Source of the DNA: Apostichopus japonicus
Lineage: Eukaryota; Echinodermata; Holothuroidea; Aspidochirotida; Stichopodidae
Direction: 5' to 3'
Length of the DNA: 64,000 bases
NCBI RefSeq assembly: GCF_037975245.1
Contig: NC_092570.1
Span: 4,310,001-4,374,000 of the forward strand
Shown here: positions 1-11,198 of the stretch, piece after piece
Layout: every line of letters starts with the position of its first letter
Numbering within the stretch: position 1 is the stretch's first letter
Position numbers and translations under genes: made by a program
Notes under the pieces: generated by a model
What the model was told of the DNA's origin: nothing
Seen by the model: only the letters and a program-made list of their open reading frames with translations
The model's database searches: none

Positions 1-329
1 AGTAACTTATACCTGAAAGATGGTAAAACGGAATATCACAAGCGTAGATTTTGCTTCATAGCTGCCAAAGAATGGAATAGTTTGCCAGCTGAATGCAAGC
101 ATGCCAAATCTTTACCTATTTTTAAACGTTTATTTAATGAATTTTTCAAGTCTTAATCATCTCATTACGCTTTTATGTTCTATACCCATTTTTACAGTTT
201 TGTGATTTACTGTTGTATGTTTAATAGTCTTACTCTCTGTTTGTTTTATAATATTATTTTTCTTATATTGACTGTATTTTAGGGCCTCGGGGAAGATTAG
301 CGTTGGCTAACCGAGTCACCCTTTTAAAG

Positions 330-360
<31 letters not shown>
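1..360 (+). mobile_element. 3' end of a 5'-truncated non-LTR retrotransposon (CR1/L2-like)
   Basis: Frame 1 is open from base 1 to a TAA at 154-156. It encodes 51 residues ending in the pattern typical of the C-terminus of LINE reverse transcriptase ORFs: RRFCFIAAKEWNSLP, then a Phe/Lys-rich end. About 170 bases of 3' UTR follow, then a (TAA)n tail at 331-360, which is how CR1/L2/Rex-type elements end. The rest of the element lies left of the window or was never copied. The clade is inferred from the tail and C-terminal motif only. It may sit in TCTP intron 1 or upstream of the gene. Confidence 0.75.
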
Positions 361-409
361 TTGTGATATTTCAACTATCTTGATGTGTTTAAGTATGAAA
401 TATTGTTAC

Positions 410-1004
410 CAGGCCTCGACAATTTTTTTTTAAAACTACTCACCAACTGTCGACCGAGTCTAAAATTCTACTCGCCAAAATGTTAAATTTACTCGCCATT
501 TTTTCTCGCAAAGTGTTTGTGTGATATACGCCTAGGTAGTATGGCCTAACTTAGGATATCGCGGTTTAGTGTGACTTTTAGTTGTTAACAGCAAAAACGA
601 TCTATTTAAATTGTGCTTCGTCAAAAGTGTTTAAAACATGATATTCATGCGTTACCCTTGTTTGAGTTGTCGTCACGCATTTATTTAAGTTTGTAGTTTT
701 CCAGTTTGGTTCCACCTATCGTGCATCATTTAGTCGATTAGTATCACATTAGTTTCGAGCTGGTGAACAGAGCTGTTCCTTAGGACCTACTTGTAACAGT
801 GCAGTTGATAATTCTACTGTGATGTGTAACATTAGGCAATAGGCCTTTGTTGATTGGCTCACAAGTTTATAGTAAGCCTATCATATAAAGGCAGTGAGCG
901 AATGAGCCACGCGCTAAAAATGTCGAGCGCAATGCATTTTTTGCTCACAAGTTGCAAATTCTAGTCGCCATTGGCGAGTTGGCGACCGTATTTGTCGAGG
1001 CCTG
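410..1004. mobile_element. Complete non-autonomous hAT-type element (595 bp MITE)
   Basis: The ends are inverted repeats: CAGGCCTCGACAA at 410-422 and its reverse complement TTGTCGAGGCCTG at 992-1004. The element is flanked by a perfect 8-bp direct repeat ATTGTTAC (402-409 and 1005-1012). CAG-initial termini with an 8-bp target duplication are the hallmark of the hAT superfamily. The subterminal parts hold repeated TCGCCA/TGGCGA motifs, possible transposase sites. It has no transposase ORF. It lies immediately after the LINE end. Confidence 0.88.
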
Positions 1005-1012
1005 ATTGTTAC

Positions 1013-2066
1013 TATTCTTGCCCGAGCAACTATGTATGTTTTCCTTTATATATGAACACTGTATGTCCTAACCATCTTTCCTGCATTGTGTGCTTCACAC
1101 TTTCAATGCAACAAACCCAGACCTTCATACTCTTGGGCAGGTCATCAGTGGAACATCCCAGTGCTGAATTAAGTGGAACGATGCCCAGAAAAGTTGAACA
1201 GAAAGTTACCACGCTTGAAAGAATTAATCATGTGATTGGTCCATAATTACACAATACAAATCACCATTTAACAAGATTTTCAGGAGTTTATTGATGTAGT
1301 TTCTACAGACTTTTCTGGCTAATCTATAATAGCAGGGAACACCTGGAGCACTAGTGCACAGCAATGAAAGAACATGACAGATAGATAGTACCCTATAAAT
1401 GTTATAACTTTTTAAAAATGCTTTGGTATGCAAAATATACTTGAAATTATACCCAATTGCTTAATTATAGCAATTGTATGCAAATATATCCCACAAAATT
1501 CCTGATTAATTCGTTCAATGGGGCATTGCTCTGTTAGGCTTAAAAGTATGTTGAGTTGTACACTTGTGAGTTACAAAACTTGTTCATAAATCACTAAATA
1601 ACAATAACTGGGGGAAAGCATTTCATTTGATGCTTTTGCAAAAAGCAATGTTAGGATATGAGTGATACATATTACAATATACTGCCTTGCAGAGTTAATC
1701 AATTCATGGTTAAATGAACAGTTGTTTACAGTCTTAGGCTTACTTAATTACATGACCTGCATAGCCTATACATAGTAACATTAGGCTTATGTAGGTCCTT
1801 ATGATAGGTTAAATGAATAATGAACGGGTACCCAGGCAACCGACCGTAATTAGCAGACAGGTACCCAAGTGCAAATCTTTGGACATTGTGTTGTGGAAGA
1901 AAAAATTCAATGGAAATATGAAATAATAGTATTGATTTTTTTTCAGGTATATCTTTTCTCCATATATCATAGGCCCAAAGTAATTCAAACTGATCCCTGC
2001 TGATGGTTGCATTTGTCGTTTGTTCCTGTCAATTCTATCATAGTTCTCATCCTTTTTTCTTGGCAG
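1013..2066 (+). other. Non-coding, probably TCTP intron 1 (part)
   Basis: I see no gene or repeat structure here. It ends in a pyrimidine-rich tract and AG (2065-2066) that form the acceptor of TCTP exon 2. I looked for the expected first exon, a short piece starting ATG and encoding the conserved MII start of TCTP, in 1-2066 and did not find it. Confidence 0.5.
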
Positions 2067-5000
2067 ATGAGGTGCTGTTCGACGACGCCTATCCTATAAA
2101 GCTAGTTGATGACTTGTACTACAGGGTCACTGGAAAGGTAAGTTTGTGCATTACCTCTGTATAATGCAACTAGAAACATTTGTAATCACTAATTGTTCAG
2201 GAATTGTATGAAATAACTGTTAAATCTAGCCAATTAACCTCGTACTAGTTTTTGGTTTCGATGATGATCGAAACCTTTGCATTCATGATGGTGTATGTGG
2301 TATTGTATGTGTTAGCGTGTGTGCGTTTGTGATGCCCAGCTTGTAAACATGATGGGAAGGTCGGAACAATTTCATATTTGGCATGTAGAAGAAACCACAT
2401 TGAGGACAAGAAGCCTATTGTTTTTGGTGGAGGTCAAAGGTAATTTTGGGTCACCAGGGGTCAAATTGATATAAACTTGTAAATAGGCTATCAAGAAGGG
2501 AAGGTCAGACCAATGTCATATTTGGTGTGTAGAAGTACCACAAAGGTGAGCCAAAAATTAAGCAACTTGAACATGACCCTGATACCACACAGTGTTCCAC
2601 ACTATAAAGCCAACCGCACAGTACCTGTGATTAATAGCAAGAGTGTCAGTTTAGTAGAGAGTGGCTGGTGTATTGTCAAGCTGGCTATGTTATCGTGTTA
2701 TGGAAGAATCAGCTTAAAATGAAGTAGCAGATTGAAGCTAGTAAACTTGTTGGAAAGAGGCGGTTGGGTGTGTTGAAGGAGGGGAGGGGGTGGGGGCAGA
2801 GCTGAGCTGTTACATGGTCATAGCAACCTCTTCTCAATTAATGTCAAGTAAGCTACCAATGGTTCATTTAGCTACAATTCAAGCCAACTGTGTTGTGTTT
2901 TAATTTTTTTAATAGCTCACCTCTGAATCGACAGACGTTAACGAGTCTGTCATCGCAGGCAACGCATCTGCCGAAGGAGGCTGGGAGGCCTTTGAAGCTA
3001 ATGTGAGGAAAGGTGTCAACATAGTTCTAGCCTACCATCTGAAAGAAATTGAAGGTCTGGACAGGAAGGAGTATATAACCTTATTCAAACAATATGCTAG
3101 AAGGTAAGTCTTTAAAATGGAACCATCTGCATCTACAATTTAAAAGCGTGTGGTTGTATAAGTTTCATTCTTAAATTTTGTAAATGTCCAACTCACAAAT
3201 TGACCAGCTTTACTACCAAAGTAAAAGCTAGATGATGCAGTACTGGACTCAACAAAAGCCAATGGCACAAGTAGCTTTTGCAAACAAAGAGTATGTATGC
3301 CTGTCCTGATTTCTGCATTTGTTTAGATTGAGGCAAGTACTATTCGAGAAAAAGTGTGGTTGATAAATAGATTAATTGTTTGATTTTTTCCAGGAAACTA
3401 ATGTTCAGGCTTTGAAAACTTTATAGTTTCTTTGACCTTGTTGTGGTATTAGTGTTACAAATTATGCAATTATCTATGCCCATGCTGTGGGTTAGGCCTT
3501 GGTTTGTCTCGTTCGTTAAATAGTGCCGTAGATGTCCAAGCGAAACATTGATGGTTGGTTTGAATATGAACAGGCCTTCTGGTGGTTGTGAATTTGTCGT
3601 TACAAACGAAAAAGATTCTGTGATGGTAAGCTAATACTTGCACAGCAAAAGAAACTCTTATTACGAGAGAAACCTACTTTTGGAAATTCATTCCACCACA
3701 TCCTCAGATGCACCACAAACACTGACATTTTCCTTGAGAGCTTTATGATCTGTGATAAATGCAGCAATAAAGCTAAATGTTTTTTGGCGCCTTTTGCTTC
3801 TCGCTCAGGCTTATAAGGCACTACAAGAAAAACCTTCCCGACAAAGTTGCCGAATTGGAAGATAAGATCCGAATGCTTTTGGAAGAGGTGGAGAAGCTAT
3901 TGAAGGCTGAGGAGTTCCAGTTTTTCCAGGCCGTTTCAGATATAGGGGAAGGAATGGTTGCCCTTCTTGGATATGAGGAGGATGGTATGACGCCTTACAT
4001 GATCTTTTACAAACATGGCTTGCGAGAAGAGAAATTGGTAAATAGTGTGTTCAAATTATTCTGATTCAGTGGCGTACCAAGGGGGGGGGGGGGGCGGTCT
4101 GCCTGTCTGCCTCAGGTACCAGTTAATGGGTGTGCCATGGCCCAAATAAGAGGGGCAGCTTATCAGGGTACCGTTATGGATAAAGGGGTGGGGGGTAGCC
4201 ACTTGGAAAAGGGGCCCCTGATTCTCATTATTTACTAATGCTTTGCCCAAAAAACTACAGGTAAATGTTTCGTTATTTTGGCCAAAATGTAGCTGTATAT
4301 AAGAATAGTCTATTGGTCGTATTTTGAATGAACCATAGGAAAAATTAAGAAACATTCACTGAAGAATGAGAATTCCGAACCATATCATCATTTCAAAGCT
4401 CTGCCAGAGATAGTACCATTTTTAAAACCCCCTTTCATAATCAAACAATTCTCAAAGGAGAGGGGGACACTCCTTCCCTGAGGATGGTATCCCTTGCATG
4501 GGTTGACAAGGGAAGGATTTCCCCCGGTGCCAATTATTCTGATTTTTAAGGATGGACAAGGAAGCAGGATGAAGTTATCTCATGGCTCATACCAAACAGT
4601 CTCTTACCAATAATCTTTTGTATTGGCCTTGTATTCTGCTGTAGTTGGACTGCACTGGTAATTGCCTGATTCACGGTAGCCTCATAACTCAAGAGGACTG
4701 CAAACCATGATGGTCAAGACCCTGGGTTCTGCCATGAGTCAAAACCCACCAGATGACCACCACCCATATTAGTCACAACCCACCATATTACCCCCCCCCC
4801 CCCCACCCATCAGAATCTATGCTCCAAATGCATGACATAAGTTTGGAGTGTGGACTCGATGTTAAAACAAGCAACATAATCGATCTCAATCGGCAAGCTT
4901 TGAATACTGGAGAAGAGGTTTTGCCTGGAAAAATGTTGCGACCCACCCAAAAAATTTCCACCAACCAACTTTTGAGCAGAGTCCAATATTTTGCTGACTG

Positions 5001-5480
5001 TCATCTTAAATGATGTGACATAAAGCTATTAGTAGAGTCTGTCAAAGCTATAAATAAAATGTGGGTGTACCGTGGGACAGTACACTGGTCCATTGATACG
5101 TCTATTTAGAGGCCATATTTCAGGAGACCCAACATGAGGCCCTCCTTATTTCAGGGACAGGTGGTCTGATGGACGACCGAGGATATTCTGTTGAAATTTG
5201 CCCTGATGTGTACCCTCTGGGTGAGGTCAGATTGTTGCTATGCAAACAGCTGTCCCTTAAGAGGAGAAAAAAGTAACCTATTCTTGTAAATTTTGCCATA
5301 ACTTTTAATCATGGCATGATCACAAAGTGTATTATGTCAGCAGACATTTTGAGGTATAATTCATTTTGTAGAATGTTGAATACCTCTTGTCATAACATTT
5401 ACAAGGTAGTTAAAGTAGAAATGGAAACTATTGGTAACTTCCTGGATCTTATGTTTTTTCTTTTTTCTTTTACACAGTGA
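2067..5480 (+). CDS. tpt1: Translationally controlled tumor protein (TCTP), exons 2-5; exon 1 outside window
   Basis: Coding exons are 2067-2137, 2916-3103, 3809-4037 and the stop codon TGA alone at 5478-5480, directly after the acceptor TTTTACACAG. Phases agree throughout (one base is carried in from exon 1), and 488 nt of coding sequence are present. With about 10 residues from the missing first exon the protein would be about 172 residues, the usual TCTP length. The first signature IAGNASAEGG is in exon 3. Exon 4 holds the charged helical hairpin and the C-terminal GMVALLGYEEDGMTPYMIF block. TCTP is a conserved cytosolic, calcium- and tubulin-binding protein linked to growth, apoptosis control and translation factor regulation. 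A transposon-like insert begins 29 bp after the exon 4 donor. Family identity is very secure. Confidence 0.95.
4067..4531. mobile_element. hAT-like MITE, degraded right end, in the last TCTP intron
   Basis: The left end CAGTGGCGTACCAAGG resembles the other CAGTGGCG-type ends in this window. The interval is flanked by a 13-bp direct repeat AATTATTCTGATT (4054-4066 and 4532-4544). The expected right terminus (CCACTG) is not preserved, so either the target duplication is 8 bp plus chance matches, or this is another kind of insertion. It begins 29 bp from the exon 4 donor. Confidence 0.55.
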
Positions 5481-5610
5481 CGACCGTCAGCCATAGAATG
5501 TGTGCTAGCAGGATGAACAGAATTTCAGCAGAATCAACTTTACAGAAAAATAACCCTTGAGGAAATCATCCTCATATGCCAATCAATAAACTTGTGCTCT
5601 TGCATATGGA
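5481..5610 (+). other. TCTP 3' UTR with polyadenylation signal
   Basis: A consensus AATAAA is at 5585-5590, about 105 bp after the TGA stop. The cleavage site would fall near 5605. Later AATAAA copies (for example near 6150) could serve longer transcripts. Confidence 0.6.
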
Positions 5611-8600
5611 GCACAGTGAACTAGACTTTACCGAAATGTTTTGAAAATAACCTAAAGGATCCTATTGAATCTCGTCGCCCCAGACTTAAGTGATGACAAA
5701 GGAAGAGGTCGCTGCATATTTTTCTTTTTTCGTTTCATGCAATTCCTGCAAAAGCCTTTAGGACCAGTTTGATTGGTGATACTATTTCATGTTCAGTGGT
5801 TCTTAGAAAGGAAGTAGGTGATCAATAAGAAAATAGAAACCTGTTTGTGTTTATTCAGATATATGTCTGCCATGCATGTTTCCAGGAGGGCTTGGAATAT
5901 TCATTTAAAATTCAAATAGTCAAGCTTCGTGAGTCAGGTATATATAAGTTTTAATGAGAGATATTTATGGCCAAAAGTTGCCTCTTCTTTGGGCAATTTT
6001 AAATGTGCCACGAAACTTAGTGAGGGTATATTTTTCTTGCGTCGAGAGAGTGGTCACCACGGCCTACGGTCAGTCCTCGTCGGTTACTACAGAAGGTTGT
6101 CAAGTTGATGATTCATTCTAAAAAAGAGTAAAGGAAGCTTCTTGCAAATGAAATAAATAAACAAACAGAAAACTGAGAAATGTGTCATGCTGTCATAACG
6201 TAAATGTGTGTATGATATTTTCTTGCAACTTCTACTGTTGGGACTTGTTATTAAGTTGTCATACTTAATGAGATGCATGACAGTAAATAATTGAGAAAGT
6301 TGTATCTATCCTTGATAACAGCAAGTGAGATATTAAATAAGTCCAGGACATCAGGTTGGGAAGGGAGTTGATAGTCAATTCCATTTGTAAGTAAAAAGCT
6401 CAGTACACATACTGCTTTGGGACCTGCTTCACCATTATCGCAAACAAATCTGCTAGACAGTCAAATAATGGTCACACATATTCAGGATGGAACAAACAAT
6501 TGACTGCCACCCTCTGAGCATTTCTTCTTCTCTCAAATATTTAACTGAACCCTCCTCTTGTTTGCGCTGATGGATGCAAGATGAATTGGGTGGGGGGGGG
6601 GGAAGTCTGCTGTAGCATATGGATTGTCAGGTACCGTCAAACCTACCCTGTGCCCTTTTCGACAATCTGAAATTTATTACTAGAAGCTAATATGAGGTGT
6701 CACTGATTTGCTTTCAGAAGGAGTGTAGGTGCAAAGAAAAGTATTTTTCTAATTGTAGGTGAAATCTCTCATTTATTTCCAATGCATGATAACATGTGTG
6801 ATAATTATTGTAATGATGCTACATTTGGAACTGATATACATAACACTGATTTAGAGCTGAAAATTCCAAAAATGTATGAAATATTGAAAGCCAATAATAT
6901 TTTAACCTGATTTAAAAAAAATAGCATCATCTATTACGATGCTTGGCAGTTACAACAAAATGCTACGACACAAGATACTATGTTCATTTGCTGCTAACCT
7001 TTGCTTAGAAATACAGTAACACCTACATTACCCATAATTTGAATGGTATGTTCCATGAACAAACCACCTTTCCTATGCATACGTCCTTCACAAACAAGAA
7101 CATTTCCTAATTTCCAAGAACTGTTTGGCGAGCAAAGATAATAGATATGAATATTGATAACTAGGTGAAGCAACAAAAACTTATATTTGTATAATTTTTA
7201 AAATCCAGAAAAGCTCTGGTCCCGACATGGTTTGAATAGTCCAGGTTTCACTTTCAAGTTATTCTGGAGTGATTATCAGGACATACAAATACAAAAGAGA
7301 TACCCTGCTTTACAGAAATAAACCCTACATGTTAGCAGACCGCAATTATCTGTCCTGGTTATTGCGACGGCATGTTTTGCAAAAAGAAGTTCAGGGGATT
7401 CTTTGGTATGTAATTAATTGCACAACAAACTTCACTCAAACCTACCAAAGATTACCTCGATGACCATGAAGGTACTTGTGTCATCGGTGCTGGTCAGAAT
7501 ATGCACCAAACTTCCCAATAACAAATGACGGTATCCTCAAAAATAATTTTCAAATGTTGTGGAATGTTGAGAAAAAATCTCCAGATTGTCTTTCTATACC
7601 ACAGAATTTTGTTTCCAGATTTTACCGCTTAACTTCATTGACGCATCAATCTAGCACATAGACCAATAGGACGGATGGCTCGAAGAACAATAGTCACAGA
7701 CAAAACAAGACATTTATAGCCCCACCCCCCAAATTTCCAAAAATTTGTTAAGTGCAAATAACGTTGGATTTCATCCATTCATTGCTAGTATGAATGAGTA
7801 AGAACATTTTCTTGAGTTACTCTGATTTGTGAAAACAATCGTTAGCTTAAAACTACTATTTAGGCCTAGACTAAGAAGCCAACAATCCTTGCCTTAAAGG
7901 CCTGCGCATTCATGACATTCATGAACATCTTGAAAATTAGAGTAGCGATAAAAACATATCTACACTACATTTTGCTTCTCTTTCTGTTGGCCTGTAAACA
8001 TATCAAAACTACAATTCTGCCTTAAAACCATCCATTAAATTTGCTGAAAACTTATTAACAGGAAAACAGTGTTTGTACAACATGCTTGACCTGCCAACAC
8101 CCCACTTCCCCCTCCCCCCCCCCCTAAAAAAAGGTGTAACCTGAATCATTAAAAAAAACCTGGAGCCTGAAAGCTGTTCAAACAAATGTTTCAAGTCAAA
8201 TTATAAAATTCATTTATTATATGAAAGAAATATCCACAACTCCACTGAAATCTGCTTTGCTCTGTTTTATCGGTGGAAGTTTGCAATGTATGTATGATTT
8301 ATCGTTCCCAACATGAAACGGTACATGGGGCCGAGAGTCTCGCGTCAAGATCGTAAGAATTGGCATGAACAACAACACTCATCGTGAATCAGATACTCTT
8401 CAAAAACATTAATTTATTCAGTTAGAACCTGAGATTAATCAATTGTTTCCAATTATCCTAACAAATCATGCCTTTAAATCAGTTCCATGATTAAAAGATT
8501 AAATTACTATAACTTTTGATTCCTGACACACTGGGTGATCAGCTTTTCAAGGGTGTATATGACATCAGTAATCTAAATGAAAAGAATCCAAAACACAATG

Positions 8601-10523
8601 TTGAAACGAACCATTTCATCTTGGTCACACCATCTAGTCCTTTGGCACTGCAAGAAAAAATATTGAAAAAGTTACATAAATCCTCTGGTGCTGCAGGTTT
8701 TTACATCAAAGGTTTTACCATGTGTGACTACTGTGTAAAGTCTTTAGCATTAGGTAACGGTAAAAGTTTCAAAATAACCGTGTGGAGTAATAATGAAATC
8801 AATATCAGATGATCATTTCCATTCCGCTCAAATAGATCACCAACTCCCAGTTTTTCCCAGCGATGTTTGAGGGTTATCATGTGACTCTCGTTAATTCTGT
8901 TTACCAGTGTGTGTTGCAGGTAAAAAAAAAAAAAAAAAAATAGAAATTAAATCTTCAATCATCACTTTGTGATGCATGCACTGAAAAATTTCATCCACCT
9001 CACCAGCCTGGGCAACACACACACAGCTGAAGGGAAATTCCTTGGCTAATTGAACAAGAAATGTCCATATCACATGCATTAAACATTTTGACCTGCTGTG
9101 CCTTAGACAATATGCAGCTTTCCAAACTATTAGAAGAGGGCAACAACCTTTGATGAAGACCTTTGTTTAGATGCTGATCAGAGATAAGGCTTGGTAGCAA
9201 ACACCCAAGAAACCAAATTGAATATTTGTTTCCTAATTTTGTCATGTGATCAAAATAACATGATAACACTAATCTCTGCAGACTCACCTGCTGACAGATA
9301 GAGAATACACTGCTTCTCCCACATGAGTAACGACAGCAAAGTACCAACTATAAAATGAATTTGTAAAAAAAGAAAAGAAATGGATATAAATACATATATA
9401 TGTATATATATATAGATATATATTATATTAATATATATATATTACATTTAACACTTCTTTTAAATCTCAGGCTTTCCTAAACACTTTCAAAGGGATATTT
9501 TGGAGGCCAAAGTTGATTGTTTAACCAAAATGCTGGAAATTTCCTGCATCTTTAGGTCAAATCCACATCCCCATCGCATTTTCAATGGCGTAGATCGAAT
9601 TGTACAAATTTTGTGCTATTTTTTCGTCGAGGGATACTGTGGTGGTAAATAATATGAAAATTATAATGAAGAGAAAAATATTTCAAACTGTTGGTTGAAA
9701 AGTGTAAAAAAAAGAAGGAAGGTGGGGTTTTCAACTAACACTATGGAATATCTTTCTCTCTAAGATTAGTGTTATATTTTTGGCCACTGGAGTATTCCTT
9801 TAGTATCTTCCATGTCAATTCACAAGCGCACACACAATACTTACATCCATTTGATGATAACTGGTTGATCAACAGCAAAGTACCTTGCCAGCGTTCCTAG
9901 AGGTCCCATGTATGTGTATGGCACAGAATCTGGACAGTAATAACACAGCTGGATGTACAAATGGGAAAAATATAGATCAGGTCCTGAAAACATAAATCTC
10001 TGCAATGATAATAGCGACTGTATACAGTACTTGGGCGAAAATTGAGAACTTGGATAAGTTATTATGTAACCCAGACTGCCCAGCAGGTTTTTAGTATAAG
10101 TATAACAGCTGCATGAGTACAGGTAGAATTCCCTTTGGGATGAGTATGGGTACAAGGCTCTAGGCAAGAGTCTTAGTACTAAATCTTGCATTAGTATCCC
10201 TGGTGCATTTTCTGAATAAGAGTAAAAACCCAAAAGAGCAAAACTTGCAAGTAGAGGTGAAACAAGTATGAGTCGATCTTACTGTTCCAACTCGTTTGGT
10301 TTCCGCTTTTCCTGCTTTTTCATCACAATACATAACTTTTCCTGCTTTTCATTTGTTTTATTAGATGTGATTTTAAAATGAAGCTAATTTGCTCAGAATC
10401 TTTGTTATGAAAGTGCTTTAACACAGATCATACACCACACAAGAAATCTGAGATGTCTGGAATTTGTTAACAAAGTTCTAACATTTGCATGCAAATCCCC
10501 TTGCAAATATTGCAGCCTATAGC
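5611..10523. other. Intergenic, no recognisable gene
   Basis: About 4.9 kb without a supported gene. It contains poly-G/C runs (6592-6602, 8106-8122), a poly-A run at 8922-8940 and an imperfect (AT)n stretch near 9390-9443. A 98-codon open frame at 8516-8812 begins with TTG right after a stop and matches nothing I know. Confidence 0.5.
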
Positions 10524-10531
10524 CACTATAG

Positions 10532-11190
10532 GGGACAAACTAAAACGAATGACAGCGAATGACCGAATGACAATTGACTTTGTACAGGGTCAATTATCAT
10601 TTGCGAATGACAGCGAATGACAGCGAATGACAACGAATGACAACAACTTGGACAACGAATGACAACGAAGGACAGTGTTGAAAAGTGCTAGAATGATAAA
10701 CGGAGTGGAGTAAATGCGGTTATTGGTTTTCTGCGCAACAATGATTTTAGGAAAATCGCATCACATGTTTGCAGGGTTTTGGTGTAATTTACGGATAGAA
10801 ACCACAGGGAAAGTTTTTGTGTGAGATTGCGCTTGAGTGCTATGCTTTTTACCTCTGTAGATTTATACAGAAAGATAACTGAAGCCATTTCAAGATTATG
10901 GTATGGTTAGTTTCTAACAATTAATATCGGAAAAGTGACGTTAAATTTACTTTAAAATCAGACAATTTAAAATCAGACTTACAATTTAGCTTACTATAAG
11001 GTGCGTTTTTATCTTGTCCGTACTTTACTAGATGTAGATACCCACGAAGTATGAACTGTGATATCCGGTTGAAGCAAATGTCTGTGCTGTCATTACTGTC
11101 ATTCGTTTTAGTCAACGCAATTTTTTAGTGTGTACAACATATTGTCATTCGTTATGTGTAACGCAATTGTCATTCGTTTTAGTAACACCC
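10532..11190. mobile_element. Complete non-autonomous DNA transposon, superfamily unclear (659 bp)
   Basis: It is flanked by a perfect 8-bp direct repeat CACTATAG (10524-10531 and 11191-11198). The termini are inverted repeats starting GGG and sharing ACTAAAACGAATGACA. Both subterminal regions carry many copies of the octamer GAATGACA, on the + strand at the left and in reverse complement (TGTCATTC) at the right. The left block is a short tandem run of GAATGACAGC/GAATGACAAC. No transposase ORF is present. GGG ends with an 8-bp duplication do not fit the usual hAT CAG ends. Merlin or a hAT variant are possible, but I cannot assign it. Confidence 0.85.
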
Positions 11191-11198
11191 CACTATAG

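Noticed and set aside
8516-8812. 98-codon open frame on the + strand
   Set aside because: It starts with TTG directly after a stop, has no ATG, no clear splice partner and no recognisable motif; likely chance or a decayed remnant.
9000-9347. 115-codon frame on the - strand
   Set aside because: No family pattern, and no supporting splice or neighbour context.
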